Notes under the pieces: generated by a model
What the model was told of the DNA's origin: nothing
The model's input: the letters and a program-made list of their open reading frames with translations, nothing else
Databases searched by the model: none
Assembly: GCF_900130045.1 (NCBI RefSeq)
Contig: NZ_FQXT01000004.1
Location: 389,276-453,275, forward strand
Source: Leeuwenhoekiella palythoae
GTDB lineage: Bacteria; Bacteroidota; Bacteroidia; Flavobacteriales; Flavobacteriaceae
Length of the DNA stretch: 64,000 nucleotides
Direction of reading: 5' to 3'
Shown: positions 53,634-62,001 of the stretch, piece after piece
How positions within the stretch are numbered: position 1 is the first letter of the stretch
Layout: every line of letters starts with the position of its first letter
Made by a program: the position numbers and the translations under genes

Positions 53634-53671
53634 CTGTCGATGAATGGTTTTTTGCTGTCGATGAATGGTTT
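53634..53671. promoter_or_regulatory. Tandem 17-bp direct repeat, LytTR-type binding-site candidate
   Basis: CTGTCGATGAATGGTTT occurs at 53634-53650 and 53655-53671, a 21-bp period (two helical turns). In the orientation of the small secreted-protein gene the unit reads AAACCATTCATCGACAG and lies about 80-117 bp before its ATG, behind the -7 element. LytTR-type regulators bind paired direct repeats with this spacing. The rest of the 395-bp gap (53555-53949) holds nothing recognisable. Confidence 0.5.
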
Positions 53672-53949
53672 AAATGTCTGATTAATAGTATTTTAAATGT
53701 TAGTTGTACCGTTATTGCGTGTTGAGTTTAATCGATTTAGTTTTGTTGAGGTTTTAAGTCGCTTATTTTCAGTAGAATATATTTTTTAGGTTTGCGATTT
53801 GTAACAGGTTTTACTTTCGGTTGACAAACAAGGAGGTTCTAAATGTTCTGTTGTACCCAGAGTTCAAAAAATACCTTGAGGTGAATTACAGCGGCCTTTG
53901 CAACTAAAATTATTTTTCTGCGTATTTAGGTCAGAAGCAATTCTTATAA

Positions 53950-54822
53950 ATGAATAACAATATTCCGTTTCCTTCTAATAGTTTAGGTTCAATTTTGGGT
54001 GGCGCAGCTCACTTTAAAGTGCAACTGTGCATCTTGAGTTTTTTTGTTTGTACGTTTTGCATTCAGGCTCAAGAAGTGCAAATGCTAGAAGGGCGCGTGA
54101 TCAATGACTCTATTGAGCACGAGTACCTACATATTCTAAATCTTACCTTACAAAAGGGAACCATCACTACGCAGAGCGGAAATTTTACAATACCGGTGCG
54201 TCAAAACGATACCCTCTACATTTCAGCTTTACAGTTTAAACATCAAGAGATCGTGATCACACCTCAAATCTTTGAGCGGCGCTATATAGAGATCAAATTA
54301 GAGACCGAAGTAACCGAACTCGAAGATGTAAACATTAGTGATACTGATCTCAGTGGACGACTGGGAGATGATATGAATCTGCCTAAATTAGAAAAGCCTT
54401 TTGATCCTGCGGCTGCCGGTTTACCGGTTTACACAGGACCTGTGCGCACGCAGGAAGAACGACGTTTATATACGGCAACCCATTCGGCAGGCGGTATCAT
54501 ACCCGTAGATGCCGTTATTAATGCCATAAGTGGTCGTACCGCGTATCTAAAGAGGATCGTAAAATTGTCTAATATGGAACTGAAAGTACAAGAGGCGCGA
54601 AACTTAGTTTCAGACAGCACCTACATTTATAGACTTCGTATAGGGCCGCGCTACATTGACGATTTTGTGCATTATGTGTATATGGATCAGCAAGAGCATT
54701 TAGCGATAGCTTCAAGCAATAATCCATTAGCACTGATGGAAATGCTACTGGAACAAGCCCCACTATACATCCGCTCAAAAGAGCAGGAAGGCGTAGCGGT
54801 TCAAAGCGATTTAGAAAATTAA
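53950..54822 (+). CDS. Secreted carboxypeptidase-regulatory-like domain protein
   Basis: A 290-residue exported protein; the hydrophobic signal segment (LCILSFFVCTFCIQAQ) starts after about 25 residues, so the true start could lie further in. The domain MLEGRVINDSIEHEYLHILNLTLQKGTITTQSGNFTIPVRQNDTLYISALQF aligns with the 52349 protein. A 170-residue C-terminal part is unrecognised. It precedes the DUF6702 gene by 73 bp to the chosen start. Confidence 0.78.
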   Translation: MNNNIPFPSNSLGSILGGAAHFKVQLCILSFFVCTFCIQAQEVQMLEGRVINDSIEHEYLHILNLTLQKGTITTQSGNFTIPVRQNDTLYISALQFKHQEIVITPQIFERRYIEIKLETEVTELEDVNISDTDLSGRLGDDMNLPKLEKPFDPAAAGLPVYTGPVRTQEERRLYTATHSAGGIIPVDAVINAISGRTAYLKRIVKLSNMELKVQEARNLVSDSTYIYRLRIGPRYIDDFVHYVYMDQQEHLAIASSNNPLALMEMLLEQAPLYIRSKEQEGVAVQSDLEN

Positions 54823-54895
54823 GCTGAAGTTGTGGAATGCATTTTGATTGGGTAGCGCCGCAATGCATTTTAAAAGACGTATTTTTACAGGACTT

Positions 54896-55396
54896 ATGAG
54901 AAAAACAATTTTGCTTTTACTTGTGGCGCTCCCCTTGTTAGGAGCCGCAGCGCACAAATATTATTTTAGTGTCACACAAGCAGATTATGATGCTAAAGAT
55001 CACGCGCTAAAAATGGTAACCCGAGTGTTTTATGACGATCTTCAAAAGGTATTTCAAGAACGTTACGATAAGTCGATCAAGGTTGATGCTTCCTACGATC
55101 AGAAGAAATTAGATGGCTATATTGAGCGGTATTTCAATCAAAAATTCATTGTCAAGATCAACGGAAAAGAACGCCGGTTAAATTACATAGGGCACAAAGA
55201 TGAGATGGATTATGTAGTTTGTTTTATTGAAGTGACTGATGTTCAAAATCCTAAAAGCATTTCAATAGAAAACACCTTACTGATGGATCTTTTTCAAGAT
55301 CAAAAAAATGTGGTGCATCTCAATACCGGAACCACTAAAAAAAGCTTTTTACTTACCCGAGATAATGATAAAGCGGTGTTAAACTTTTCTGAATAA
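54896..55396 (+). CDS. DUF6702-family secreted protein
   Basis: A 166-residue exported protein with signal peptide MRKTILLLLVALPLLGAAAH. The HKYYFSVTQADYDAKDHALKMVTRVFYDDLQKVFQERY opening is the DUF6702 signature. The open frame begins with TTG 16 codons earlier, but the signal-peptide Met is a better start. It precedes an M1 peptidase gene, a common flavobacterial arrangement. Confidence 0.82.
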   Translation: MRKTILLLLVALPLLGAAAHKYYFSVTQADYDAKDHALKMVTRVFYDDLQKVFQERYDKSIKVDASYDQKKLDGYIERYFNQKFIVKINGKERRLNYIGHKDEMDYVVCFIEVTDVQNPKSISIENTLLMDLFQDQKNVVHLNTGTTKKSFLLTRDNDKAVLNFSE

Positions 55397-55463
55397 TTTA
55401 CTAAGATTAGGTTAATCTTTATTTTTATAAAATTCTTAAGCACTTAAAATAGATTACATTTTT

Positions 55464-57764
55464 ATGAAACAACTAAAGCACACGTTTTTTGCCGTGCTAC
55501 TTCTGGTTGGGGCAACAGCAGTTGCACAGGAGGAACAAGCACCTAAAGAAAAACAAGCAGGTCACACAAACACAAACAAGTTTAGACAACTTTATAATGA
55601 GTTTGCGACTCCTAATCAATACCGTACTGCTTCTGGAGCACCCGGTCCTGCTTACTACCAAAATGAGGCAGATTACGAAATGAAAATAACCCTTAATGAT
55701 GAAAATCAGACGATAAGCGGTTATGAGACCATTACCTATCAAAACAACAGCCCAGATCAGTTAGAATACTTATGGGTTCAGCTAGATCAAAACATTCGTA
55801 AAAAAGATTCTCCTGCTCGTGAGCGCAACGGTAGTGGGATGTCTCCTGTAGCACAGCCTGCCGGGATTGTTTCAGAATATATGCAAGAGCCTTTTGATGG
55901 TGGCTTCAACATTAGCGAGGTTACTCAAGACGGTAAGCCATTAAAATATATGATCAACTACACGATGATGCGTGTAGAAATGCCTGAGCCTTTAGCTTCA
56001 GGAGATTCTTTTGAATTCAGCATTCGATGGAATTATAACATTCCTGAGCACACGGTAGATCGTGCGCGTTCAGGATATGAGAGCTTTCCTGACGGAAATA
56101 AAAACTATGTGATCGCACAGTTCTTTCCTAGAATGTGTGTTTACAATGATGTAGAAGGATGGCAAAACTACCAATTCTGGGGAAGCGGAGAGTTTGCACT
56201 TCCATTTGGAGATTATGATGTAGAGATCACAGTGCCTGCAGATCACTTGCTAGACGGAACCGGAAACTTGGTAAACCGTAAGGATGTTTACAGCAAGGAA
56301 GAGTATAAGCGTTGGGAACAAGCTACTAAAAGCTATGACAAGCCGGTAATTATTAGAACTCAGGCCGAAGCAGAAAACATTGAAAAAGGCCATAGCACAA
56401 AAACTAAAACCTGGAAACTTCAGGCAGAAAACGTGCGTGACTTTGCTTTTACGTCTTCTCGTAAATACATCATGGATGCTCAAGCGGTTAAGTTTCCAAA
56501 GGGAGACGTGATGGCGATCTCAATCTATCCTAAAGAAGGAAATCCGCTTTGGGAAGAATATTCGACTAAAGCAGTAGTACAAACTTTAGAGTCGTACTCA
56601 AGAATGACTTTTGATTATCCTTATCCTAAAGCGATCTCTGTTCACGGTAAGAATCAAGGTATGGAATACCCAATGATCTGCTGGAACTACGGGCGTCCTA
56701 ATGAAGATGGAAGCTATAGCGACCGTACTAAATTTGGAATGATCAGTGTAATTATTCACGAGGTTGGACACAACTTTTTCCCAATGATCGTAAACAGTGA
56801 CGAGCGTCAATGGGGATGGATGGATGAAGGAATCAACACCTTTGTACAATACGTAGCAGAGCAGGATTTTGGTGAAAATTACCCGGAAGCTATTGCTCCT
56901 AATGCAAAATACCCATCACGTCGTGGTGCTCCATCAGCAATCACTGGATATATGGGAGGGAATCAAGATTTTATCGCTCCTATAATGTCTAATCCTGAGA
57001 ATGTTTATCAGTTAGGAAACAATGCCTACGGAAAGCCTGCAACTGCTTTGAACATCTTGAGAGAGACTGTTATGGGCCGTGAGCTTTTTGATTATTCATT
57101 CAAAACATACGCGCAGCGCTGGATGTTTAAACACCCAACTCCTGAAGACTTCTTCCGTACTATGGAAGATGCTTCTGCAATTGATTTAGATTGGTACTGG
57201 AGAGGTTGGTTCTATACTACAGAAAATGTAGATATGGGCGTAGAAGAAGTAAAATCATATTACTTGACCGACAAACCCACCCAAGCCGGAAAAGCTTTAA
57301 TGGAGCGTTATGGTGTAGATCCTGCAGGTAGAGATCTTGTTTATGTAGTTGAAGAGGATGGTGAAGATTATGATCCTGCGATGAAGAGTAAATCAAGTTT
57401 AGAAAATGCACCAAACCTACAAGAATTCTTGATGGACAACTTTAGTGCTGCCGAGCGTGCAAAACTAAAAGCGCCAAAGCATTTTTACGCGATTAAATTC
57501 AACAAGCCGGGCGGTATCCCAATGCCTATTATTGTGGAGTACAGCTATGCAGATGGTACCAAAGAAAAAGTTACCTATCCGGTACAGGTATGGCGTATGA
57601 ATGACGCTGAGGTAACTAAAGTTCTAGCTACTGATAAAGAGCTTACCGGTGTACTTTTAGATCCGGATCTAGAGACTGCTGATGTTGATGTAAGTAACAA
57701 CAGCTGGCCAAAACAAGCTCAGGAAAGTGAGTTCGATAGCTTTAAAGAAGGTGCAGAAGACTAA
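55464..57764 (+). CDS. M1-family metallopeptidase
   Basis: A 766-residue exported aminopeptidase-like enzyme. Signal peptide is about residues 1-21 (FAVLLLVGATAVAQ). The zinc motif is HEVGHNFFPMIVNSDERQWGWMDEG (HExxH-x18-E). The GAMEN position carries QGMEYPM, a usual change in this subgroup. N-terminal beta-sandwich and catalytic domain are followed by a helical tail. A strong terminator follows. Confidence 0.93.
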   Translation: MKQLKHTFFAVLLLVGATAVAQEEQAPKEKQAGHTNTNKFRQLYNEFATPNQYRTASGAPGPAYYQNEADYEMKITLNDENQTISGYETITYQNNSPDQLEYLWVQLDQNIRKKDSPARERNGSGMSPVAQPAGIVSEYMQEPFDGGFNISEVTQDGKPLKYMINYTMMRVEMPEPLASGDSFEFSIRWNYNIPEHTVDRARSGYESFPDGNKNYVIAQFFPRMCVYNDVEGWQNYQFWGSGEFALPFGDYDVEITVPADHLLDGTGNLVNRKDVYSKEEYKRWEQATKSYDKPVIIRTQAEAENIEKGHSTKTKTWKLQAENVRDFAFTSSRKYIMDAQAVKFPKGDVMAISIYPKEGNPLWEEYSTKAVVQTLESYSRMTFDYPYPKAISVHGKNQGMEYPMICWNYGRPNEDGSYSDRTKFGMISVIIHEVGHNFFPMIVNSDERQWGWMDEGINTFVQYVAEQDFGENYPEAIAPNAKYPSRRGAPSAITGYMGGNQDFIAPIMSNPENVYQLGNNAYGKPATALNILRETVMGRELFDYSFKTYAQRWMFKHPTPEDFFRTMEDASAIDLDWYWRGWFYTTENVDMGVEEVKSYYLTDKPTQAGKALMERYGVDPAGRDLVYVVEEDGEDYDPAMKSKSSLENAPNLQEFLMDNFSAAERAKLKAPKHFYAIKFNKPGGIPMPIIVEYSYADGTKEKVTYPVQVWRMNDAEVTKVLATDKELTGVLLDPDLETADVDVSNNSWPKQAQESEFDSFKEGAED

Positions 57765-57790
57765 GCCTCTTTAAGACATATTTAGTATAT

Positions 57791-57821
57791 TAAAAGCCGA
57801 TGTTTCTTACATCGGCTTTTA
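57791..57821 (+). terminator. Intrinsic terminator after the M1 peptidase
   Basis: Arms TAAAAGCCGATGT (57791-57803) and ACATCGGCTTTTA (57809-57821) pair over 13 bp, followed by a T-rich run. Confidence 0.88.
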
Positions 57822-57830
57822 TTTTTCCTA

Positions 57831-57838
57831 TATATTTG
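57831..57838 (+). promoter_or_regulatory. Bacteroidota -7 element directly before tatA
   Basis: TATATTTG (TAnnTTTG) ends 7 bp before the tatA ATG. If used, the transcript would start at or within a few bases of the start codon. Confidence 0.5.
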
Positions 57839-57845
57839 CAGTGTT

Positions 57846-58124
57846 ATGAGTATACCACTTTTTATTAGCGGAGGCGAGATTGCTTTTGTGATTTTTATTG
57901 TGATAATGGTTTTTGGAGCTGATAAAGTGCCTGATATTGCCAGAGGTTTAGGTAAGGGTATGCGCACCTTAAAGAATGCTACAGAAGACATCAAATCTGA
58001 AATCACTAAAAGCGCAGATAAGCAAGGCATCAATACAGATATCGCAAAGGATATGAAGAAGGAAATTGATGACGCTAAGAAGAATATTGAAGAAATTACA
58101 GGTTCCGTAAAACGGAAATTCTAA
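57846..58124 (+). CDS. tatA: Twin-arginine translocase subunit TatA
   Basis: A 92-residue TatA/E protein that forms the Tat pore for folded proteins. A short N-terminal membrane helix (EIAFVIFIVIMVFGADKVPDIARGLG) with the FG-x-x-K-x-P hinge is followed by an amphipathic helix (MRTLKNATEDIKSEI) and a charged tail. No tatC is in the window. Confidence 0.93.
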   Translation: MSIPLFISGGEIAFVIFIVIMVFGADKVPDIARGLGKGMRTLKNATEDIKSEITKSADKQGINTDIAKDMKKEIDDAKKNIEEITGSVKRKF

Positions 58125-58155
58125 TACTGAAAAGCTATTTTTAAAATACAATTAT

Positions 58156-58191
58156 AAGCCTTTGAGCCTCCTAGTGTTCAAAGGCTTTTTT
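58156..58191 (+). terminator. Intrinsic terminator after tatA
   Basis: Arms AAGCCTTTGA (58156-58165) and TCAAAGGCTT (58178-58187) pair over 10 bp and lead into a T-run. Confidence 0.85.
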
Positions 58192-58387
58192 ATTGCACAG
58201 ATGACCCTGAAACCGGCCTTGTTAAATTTTATTACTTTATAATAAATTTCACCTCTAAAATGAGAATTAAGTAATATCTTAAACAAGAAATTACAAATCT
58301 GTGGTTTTAACCTAAAATGCTTTAAAAGCCTTCATTCTTTATAGCATTTTAGTTCAATGATTGTATTTATTCTAAGTGTTAATTAGG

Positions 58388-58419
58388 AATCCCGACTTCA
58401 AAATGGAGTCGGGATTTTT
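58388..58419. terminator. Intrinsic terminator in the tatA / O-methyltransferase gap
   Basis: Arms AATCCCGACT (58388-58397) and AGTCGGGATT (58407-58416) pair over 10 bp and lead into TTTTTG. The 346-bp gap (58125-58470) otherwise holds only the tatA terminator; what this second hairpin terminates is unclear, possibly an unseen small RNA between 58200 and 58385. Confidence 0.65.
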
Positions 58420-58470
58420 GTTTGAGAGCTTATAGTAGGCGTAGCTTTTAAAATGTCGCGGCATTACGAG

Positions 58471-59118
58471 CTACTCTTGTCTTTTACGGCTTATAGTCAG
58501 GCCATCTCTAATGGTAAGTAAAACCGTCTCTAGGCGATCATCTTCAGCAAGTAGCCGATTGTATTCTAAGAGCGCTTTTGTTGAGGTGTCTTTTGGATTG
58601 AGCGGTTCTACCACTTTACCACTCCATAACACGTTATCAGATAGAAGGAGTCCGCCGGGTCTGAGGCGGTCAATAATAAGATCAAAATAAGCCGGATAAT
58701 TGGGCTTATCAGCATCCATAAAAATAAGGTCAAAGTCTTCTTCGATCTTTGGGATGATGTCAAGAGCCGGCCCTAAATGTTGCTTTATATTTTTGGCGTA
58801 CGCCGAAGCATCAAAGTATTTTTTTTGAAGATCTACTAATTCTTCATTGACATCAATGGTGTGTAAAATACCGTCTGGTTGTAAGCCTTCTGCTAAACAA
58901 AGCGCAGAATAACCTGTATAGGTTCCTACTTCAAGAATGACTTTAGGGTTGGCAAGTTTTGCGATCATACTTAATATGCGCCCTTGATAATGACCACTTA
59001 GCATTCTGGGTTGAACTACTTTCTGGTAGGTTTCGCGTGTAAGCTTACGTAACAACTCCGGTTCTTTTTCAGAGTGGGCTACGGCATAATCGTCAAGATC
59101 TTCAGAGATAAAATGCAT
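58471..59118 (-). CDS. Class I O-methyltransferase
   Basis: A 215-residue SAM-dependent enzyme of the caffeoyl-CoA/catechol O-methyltransferase type. VILEVGTYTGYSALCLAEGL is the SAM loop and FDLIFMDADKPNYPAYFDLI the metal/catalytic region, ending LLLSDNVLWSGKV. Six extra upstream codons overlap kmo; MHFISEDLDDYAVAHSEKEPELL is the usual N-terminus, leaving 1 bp from the kmo stop. Position suggests methylation of a hydroxylated kynurenine-derived or other catechol-like product, which is inference. Confidence 0.9.
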   Translation of the reverse strand: MHFISEDLDDYAVAHSEKEPELLRKLTRETYQKVVQPRMLSGHYQGRILSMIAKLANPKVILEVGTYTGYSALCLAEGLQPDGILHTIDVNEELVDLQKKYFDASAYAKNIKQHLGPALDIIPKIEEDFDLIFMDADKPNYPAYFDLIIDRLRPGGLLLSDNVLWSGKVVEPLNPKDTSTKALLEYNRLLAEDDRLETVLLTIRDGLTISRKRQE

Positions 59119-59119
59119 A

Positions 59120-60532
59120 TTAATCTTCGCTTTCAAGGCCTTCTAAAACCTCCTCGTCATGTAACATTTTTCGGGTTTCCTGCTTCATCAGATCAAGCTT
59201 GGTCCGCAGGCTCATATCTTTGGTGAATTTTCCGTCGTAGATAAGATTTAAGATGGCTTTGTCTTGCACACGACCGCGGCGCATCGCTTCAGAATAGCGT
59301 AGATCTTCTCTAAAGGTGACCAGCGCATATTTTGAAAAATATTCAGTAGGAAACGCTTCTTCAAAGGCTATTTCTAGTTTTCTCTTTTCCTGAAAAATAG
59401 GACGGGCGGTATGTGCTTTCATTTCGTGAAAATTATCTACCGCAAGGTCTGCAATGGCATCAGTATCTTCTTTACGCTCTTCTTGATAGGCTTTAAAAAC
59501 AGTCTTCCAATCACCCGCATACTGGTCTAAATATTGATCCAATACATAAATATCTTCAAAAGCAGAATTCATTCCCTGGCCATAAAAGGGTACAATTCCG
59601 TGCGCAGCATCTCCCAGTAACAATACCTTGCCGTAAGCGTGCCACGGCGAACATTTAATGGTGCCTAAAGGTGAAGTAGGGTTTTCTTTAAACTCGGTGA
59701 GAAGATCAGGCATCAGAGCGAGTGCATCTGGATACTCGCGTTTAAAATAGTCAAGTACGGCTTCATCTGTATTTAAGCTGTCAAAGCTGTCTTTACCTTC
59801 CTCCCAAGAAAGGAATAGGGTGACGGTAAAACTTCCGTCGAGGTTGGGTAAGGCAATCATCATATCTTTTCCTCGGGGCCAGATGTGTAAGGCGTTTTTT
59901 TCTACTAAAAATTCGCCATCTGCTTTGGGAGGAAAGCTCAATTCTTTATAGCCGTGTGTTAAGAAATCCTGCCCGTAGCTGAATAAAAACTTGCGGTGCT
60001 CCAGCATACTTTTACGCAGGGCAGAGCCCACACCATCAGCACCCATTACCACATCGGCTTGATAGGTTATGGTTTCACCGGTTTTGTGATCTTCAAAAGT
60101 CGCCTGTGCAGTTTCGATATTTACGCCGGTGCATTTTTGATTGAATTGCATTTTTATGGCAGGCATCTTGTCACATTCGTCAAGCAACATGATGTTGAGG
60201 TCTTCCCGGGAAATAGAATTGATATATTCATTTCTACCGCTATACGGACTCATAAAAAGTTGTCCTTCGGCATTGTGAATCATACGCCCATTCATTGGGA
60301 TACACAGCGGTAAGACTTTGTCTTCAAGTCCGGCCAGGCGAAGGCCTTTCATTCCTCGATCTGAAAAAGCTAAATTGATAGATCTGCCGCTATCTACGAT
60401 TTCTTTACGTAAATCAGGGCGCTTTTCCATCAGCGTGACTTTATATCCGCGTTGCGCCATGCGCAATGCTAAAAGCGAACCGCAAAGTCCGGCGCCAATG
60501 ATTAAAATATGTTCTTGTTCTTGCGTTTTCAA
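59120..60532 (-). CDS. kmo: Kynurenine 3-monooxygenase
   Basis: A 470-residue FAD enzyme that hydroxylates kynurenine in tryptophan degradation and NAD synthesis. FAD motif IIGAGLCGSLLALRMAQRGY (GxGxxG) and the second FAD motif LLGDAAHGIVPFYGQGMNSAFED are intact, as is the KMO-typical GRSINLAFSDRGMKGLRLAGLE segment. It lies between kynU (41 bp upstream) and the O-methyltransferase gene (1 bp downstream). Confidence 0.95.
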   Translation of the reverse strand: MKTQEQEHILIIGAGLCGSLLALRMAQRGYKVTLMEKRPDLRKEIVDSGRSINLAFSDRGMKGLRLAGLEDKVLPLCIPMNGRMIHNAEGQLFMSPYSGRNEYINSISREDLNIMLLDECDKMPAIKMQFNQKCTGVNIETAQATFEDHKTGETITYQADVVMGADGVGSALRKSMLEHRKFLFSYGQDFLTHGYKELSFPPKADGEFLVEKNALHIWPRGKDMMIALPNLDGSFTVTLFLSWEEGKDSFDSLNTDEAVLDYFKREYPDALALMPDLLTEFKENPTSPLGTIKCSPWHAYGKVLLLGDAAHGIVPFYGQGMNSAFEDIYVLDQYLDQYAGDWKTVFKAYQEERKEDTDAIADLAVDNFHEMKAHTARPIFQEKRKLEIAFEEAFPTEYFSKYALVTFREDLRYSEAMRRGRVQDKAILNLIYDGKFTKDMSLRTKLDLMKQETRKMLHDEEVLEGLESED

Positions 60533-60573
60533 AAATGGTTTGTTAGTTGAAAATCCTCGAGGATCTTAAATGG

Positions 60574-61863
60574 TTATAAGGTTGCTAATAGCTCTTTTAG
60601 GCGTTGTGTCATTTCATACACATCTTCAAAACTGTTGTACAATGGTGCTGGAGCCACACGTATAACATCAGGCTCACGCCAATCGCATATAATGCCTGCT
60701 TGCATAAAGCCGTCATGCATGCTTCGGTCTGCGTTTTTAACTTGAATAGATAGTTGGCACCCGCGTTCTTCTGCATTTTTAGGGGTAAGAAGAGCTATGC
60801 GGTCATCATCAAGTTCATTTATGAGGAATTCTAGATATCCGGTAAGCTTTTTAGATTTGGCCCGAATATTTTGAAATCCGGCTTCTGCAAAAAGCTCTAG
60901 CGACGCACGAATAGGTGCCATGGACAAAATTGGCGGATTGCTCAGTTGCCAGCCTTCTGCTCCCGGGATAGGATCAAAATCGACGCGCATATTAAAACGG
61001 CTGTCCATTTTATGGCCCCACCAACCTGTAAAGCGAGGGATATCTTTATCATCAGCGTGACGCTCATGTACAAAACAACCTCCAATGGCTCCGGGGCCAC
61101 TGTTTAAATATTTATAAGTGCACCATACGGCAAAGTCGGGCCCATTATCGTGCAAATCTGCATCAATATTTCCCACACCGTGCGCAAGGTCAAAGCCTAC
61201 TTTACAACCATATCGGTGTCCTAGCTGGGTGATTTCTTTTATAGGGTATTTTTGGCCGGTGTAGTAATTAGAATTTCCGATCATCACAAGGGCGATTTCT
61301 TCACCGTGTTCTGCCATTAGCGCTTCCAGATCCTTAAAGCGGTTAAGATGCTCTCCCTCGCGCGGTTGCCAAAGCAAAAGCGCATCATCTGGATTATAAC
61401 CTTTTTCTTTGATCTGAGATTTTACCGCATAACTGTCTGATGGGAAAGCGTCGCTTTCGATCAAGATCTTATAGCGCTTGGCAGTAGGCCGGTAAAAGGA
61501 CACCATCATCAGGTGCAGGTTGGTAGAAAGTGTGTTCATCAACACAACTTCGCCCGGCTTTGCACCTACGATATCAGCCATAGACTTGGTCATCACTTCG
61601 TGATACGTTGTCCAGGGAATTTTAGCTTTGAAATGACCTTCAACGGCAAGTTCGGCCCAATTGCTGAGCTCTTGAGCTACATATTCTTTGGCTTTTTTGG
61701 GTTGAAGTCCTAGCGAGTTTCCGCAGAGGTAAATTAAATTATTGCCTGCTTCGTCTTTGGGAAAGTTAAATTCATCGCGAAATCTAGCAAGTGTATCGTC
61801 TGCATCTGCTTGTTTAGCAAAGGCTAAGGTGTTTTTATAATGGGTGCTTGATTGTTCTGACAT
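60574..61863 (-). CDS. kynU: Kynureninase
   Basis: A 429-residue PLP enzyme that releases anthranilate (or 3-hydroxyanthranilate) and alanine. The PLP-binding Lys is in FAVWCTYKYLNSGPGAIGG; early LIYLCGNSLGLQPKKAKEYV and FDLAHGVGNID match kynureninase. The frame has six extra codons; MSEQSSTHYKNTLAFAKQADADD was chosen, 35 bp from a -7 element. It opens the kynU-kmo-O-methyltransferase operon. Confidence 0.96.
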   Translation of the reverse strand: MSEQSSTHYKNTLAFAKQADADDTLARFRDEFNFPKDEAGNNLIYLCGNSLGLQPKKAKEYVAQELSNWAELAVEGHFKAKIPWTTYHEVMTKSMADIVGAKPGEVVLMNTLSTNLHLMMVSFYRPTAKRYKILIESDAFPSDSYAVKSQIKEKGYNPDDALLLWQPREGEHLNRFKDLEALMAEHGEEIALVMIGNSNYYTGQKYPIKEITQLGHRYGCKVGFDLAHGVGNIDADLHDNGPDFAVWCTYKYLNSGPGAIGGCFVHERHADDKDIPRFTGWWGHKMDSRFNMRVDFDPIPGAEGWQLSNPPILSMAPIRASLELFAEAGFQNIRAKSKKLTGYLEFLINELDDDRIALLTPKNAEERGCQLSIQVKNADRSMHDGFMQAGIICDWREPDVIRVAPAPLYNSFEDVYEMTQRLKELLATL

Positions 61864-61897
61864 AGATGGTAAAAATAACACATCGGCTCACGAGCGA

Positions 61898-61905
61898 CAA
61901 ACTTA
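61898..61905 (-). promoter_or_regulatory. Bacteroidota -7 element for the kynurenine operon
   Basis: The minus strand reads TAAGTTTG (TAnnTTTG), 34 bp before the chosen kynU ATG. Confidence 0.5.
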
Positions 61906-62001
61906 GGTTTGCTATTCCTTCTAGGTATTTAGAATTGCAGCATTGTGCACGCTCGCCCAATTATTTTATGTTATTTTGGAGTTGATTTCAATTGAGGTTT
62001 T

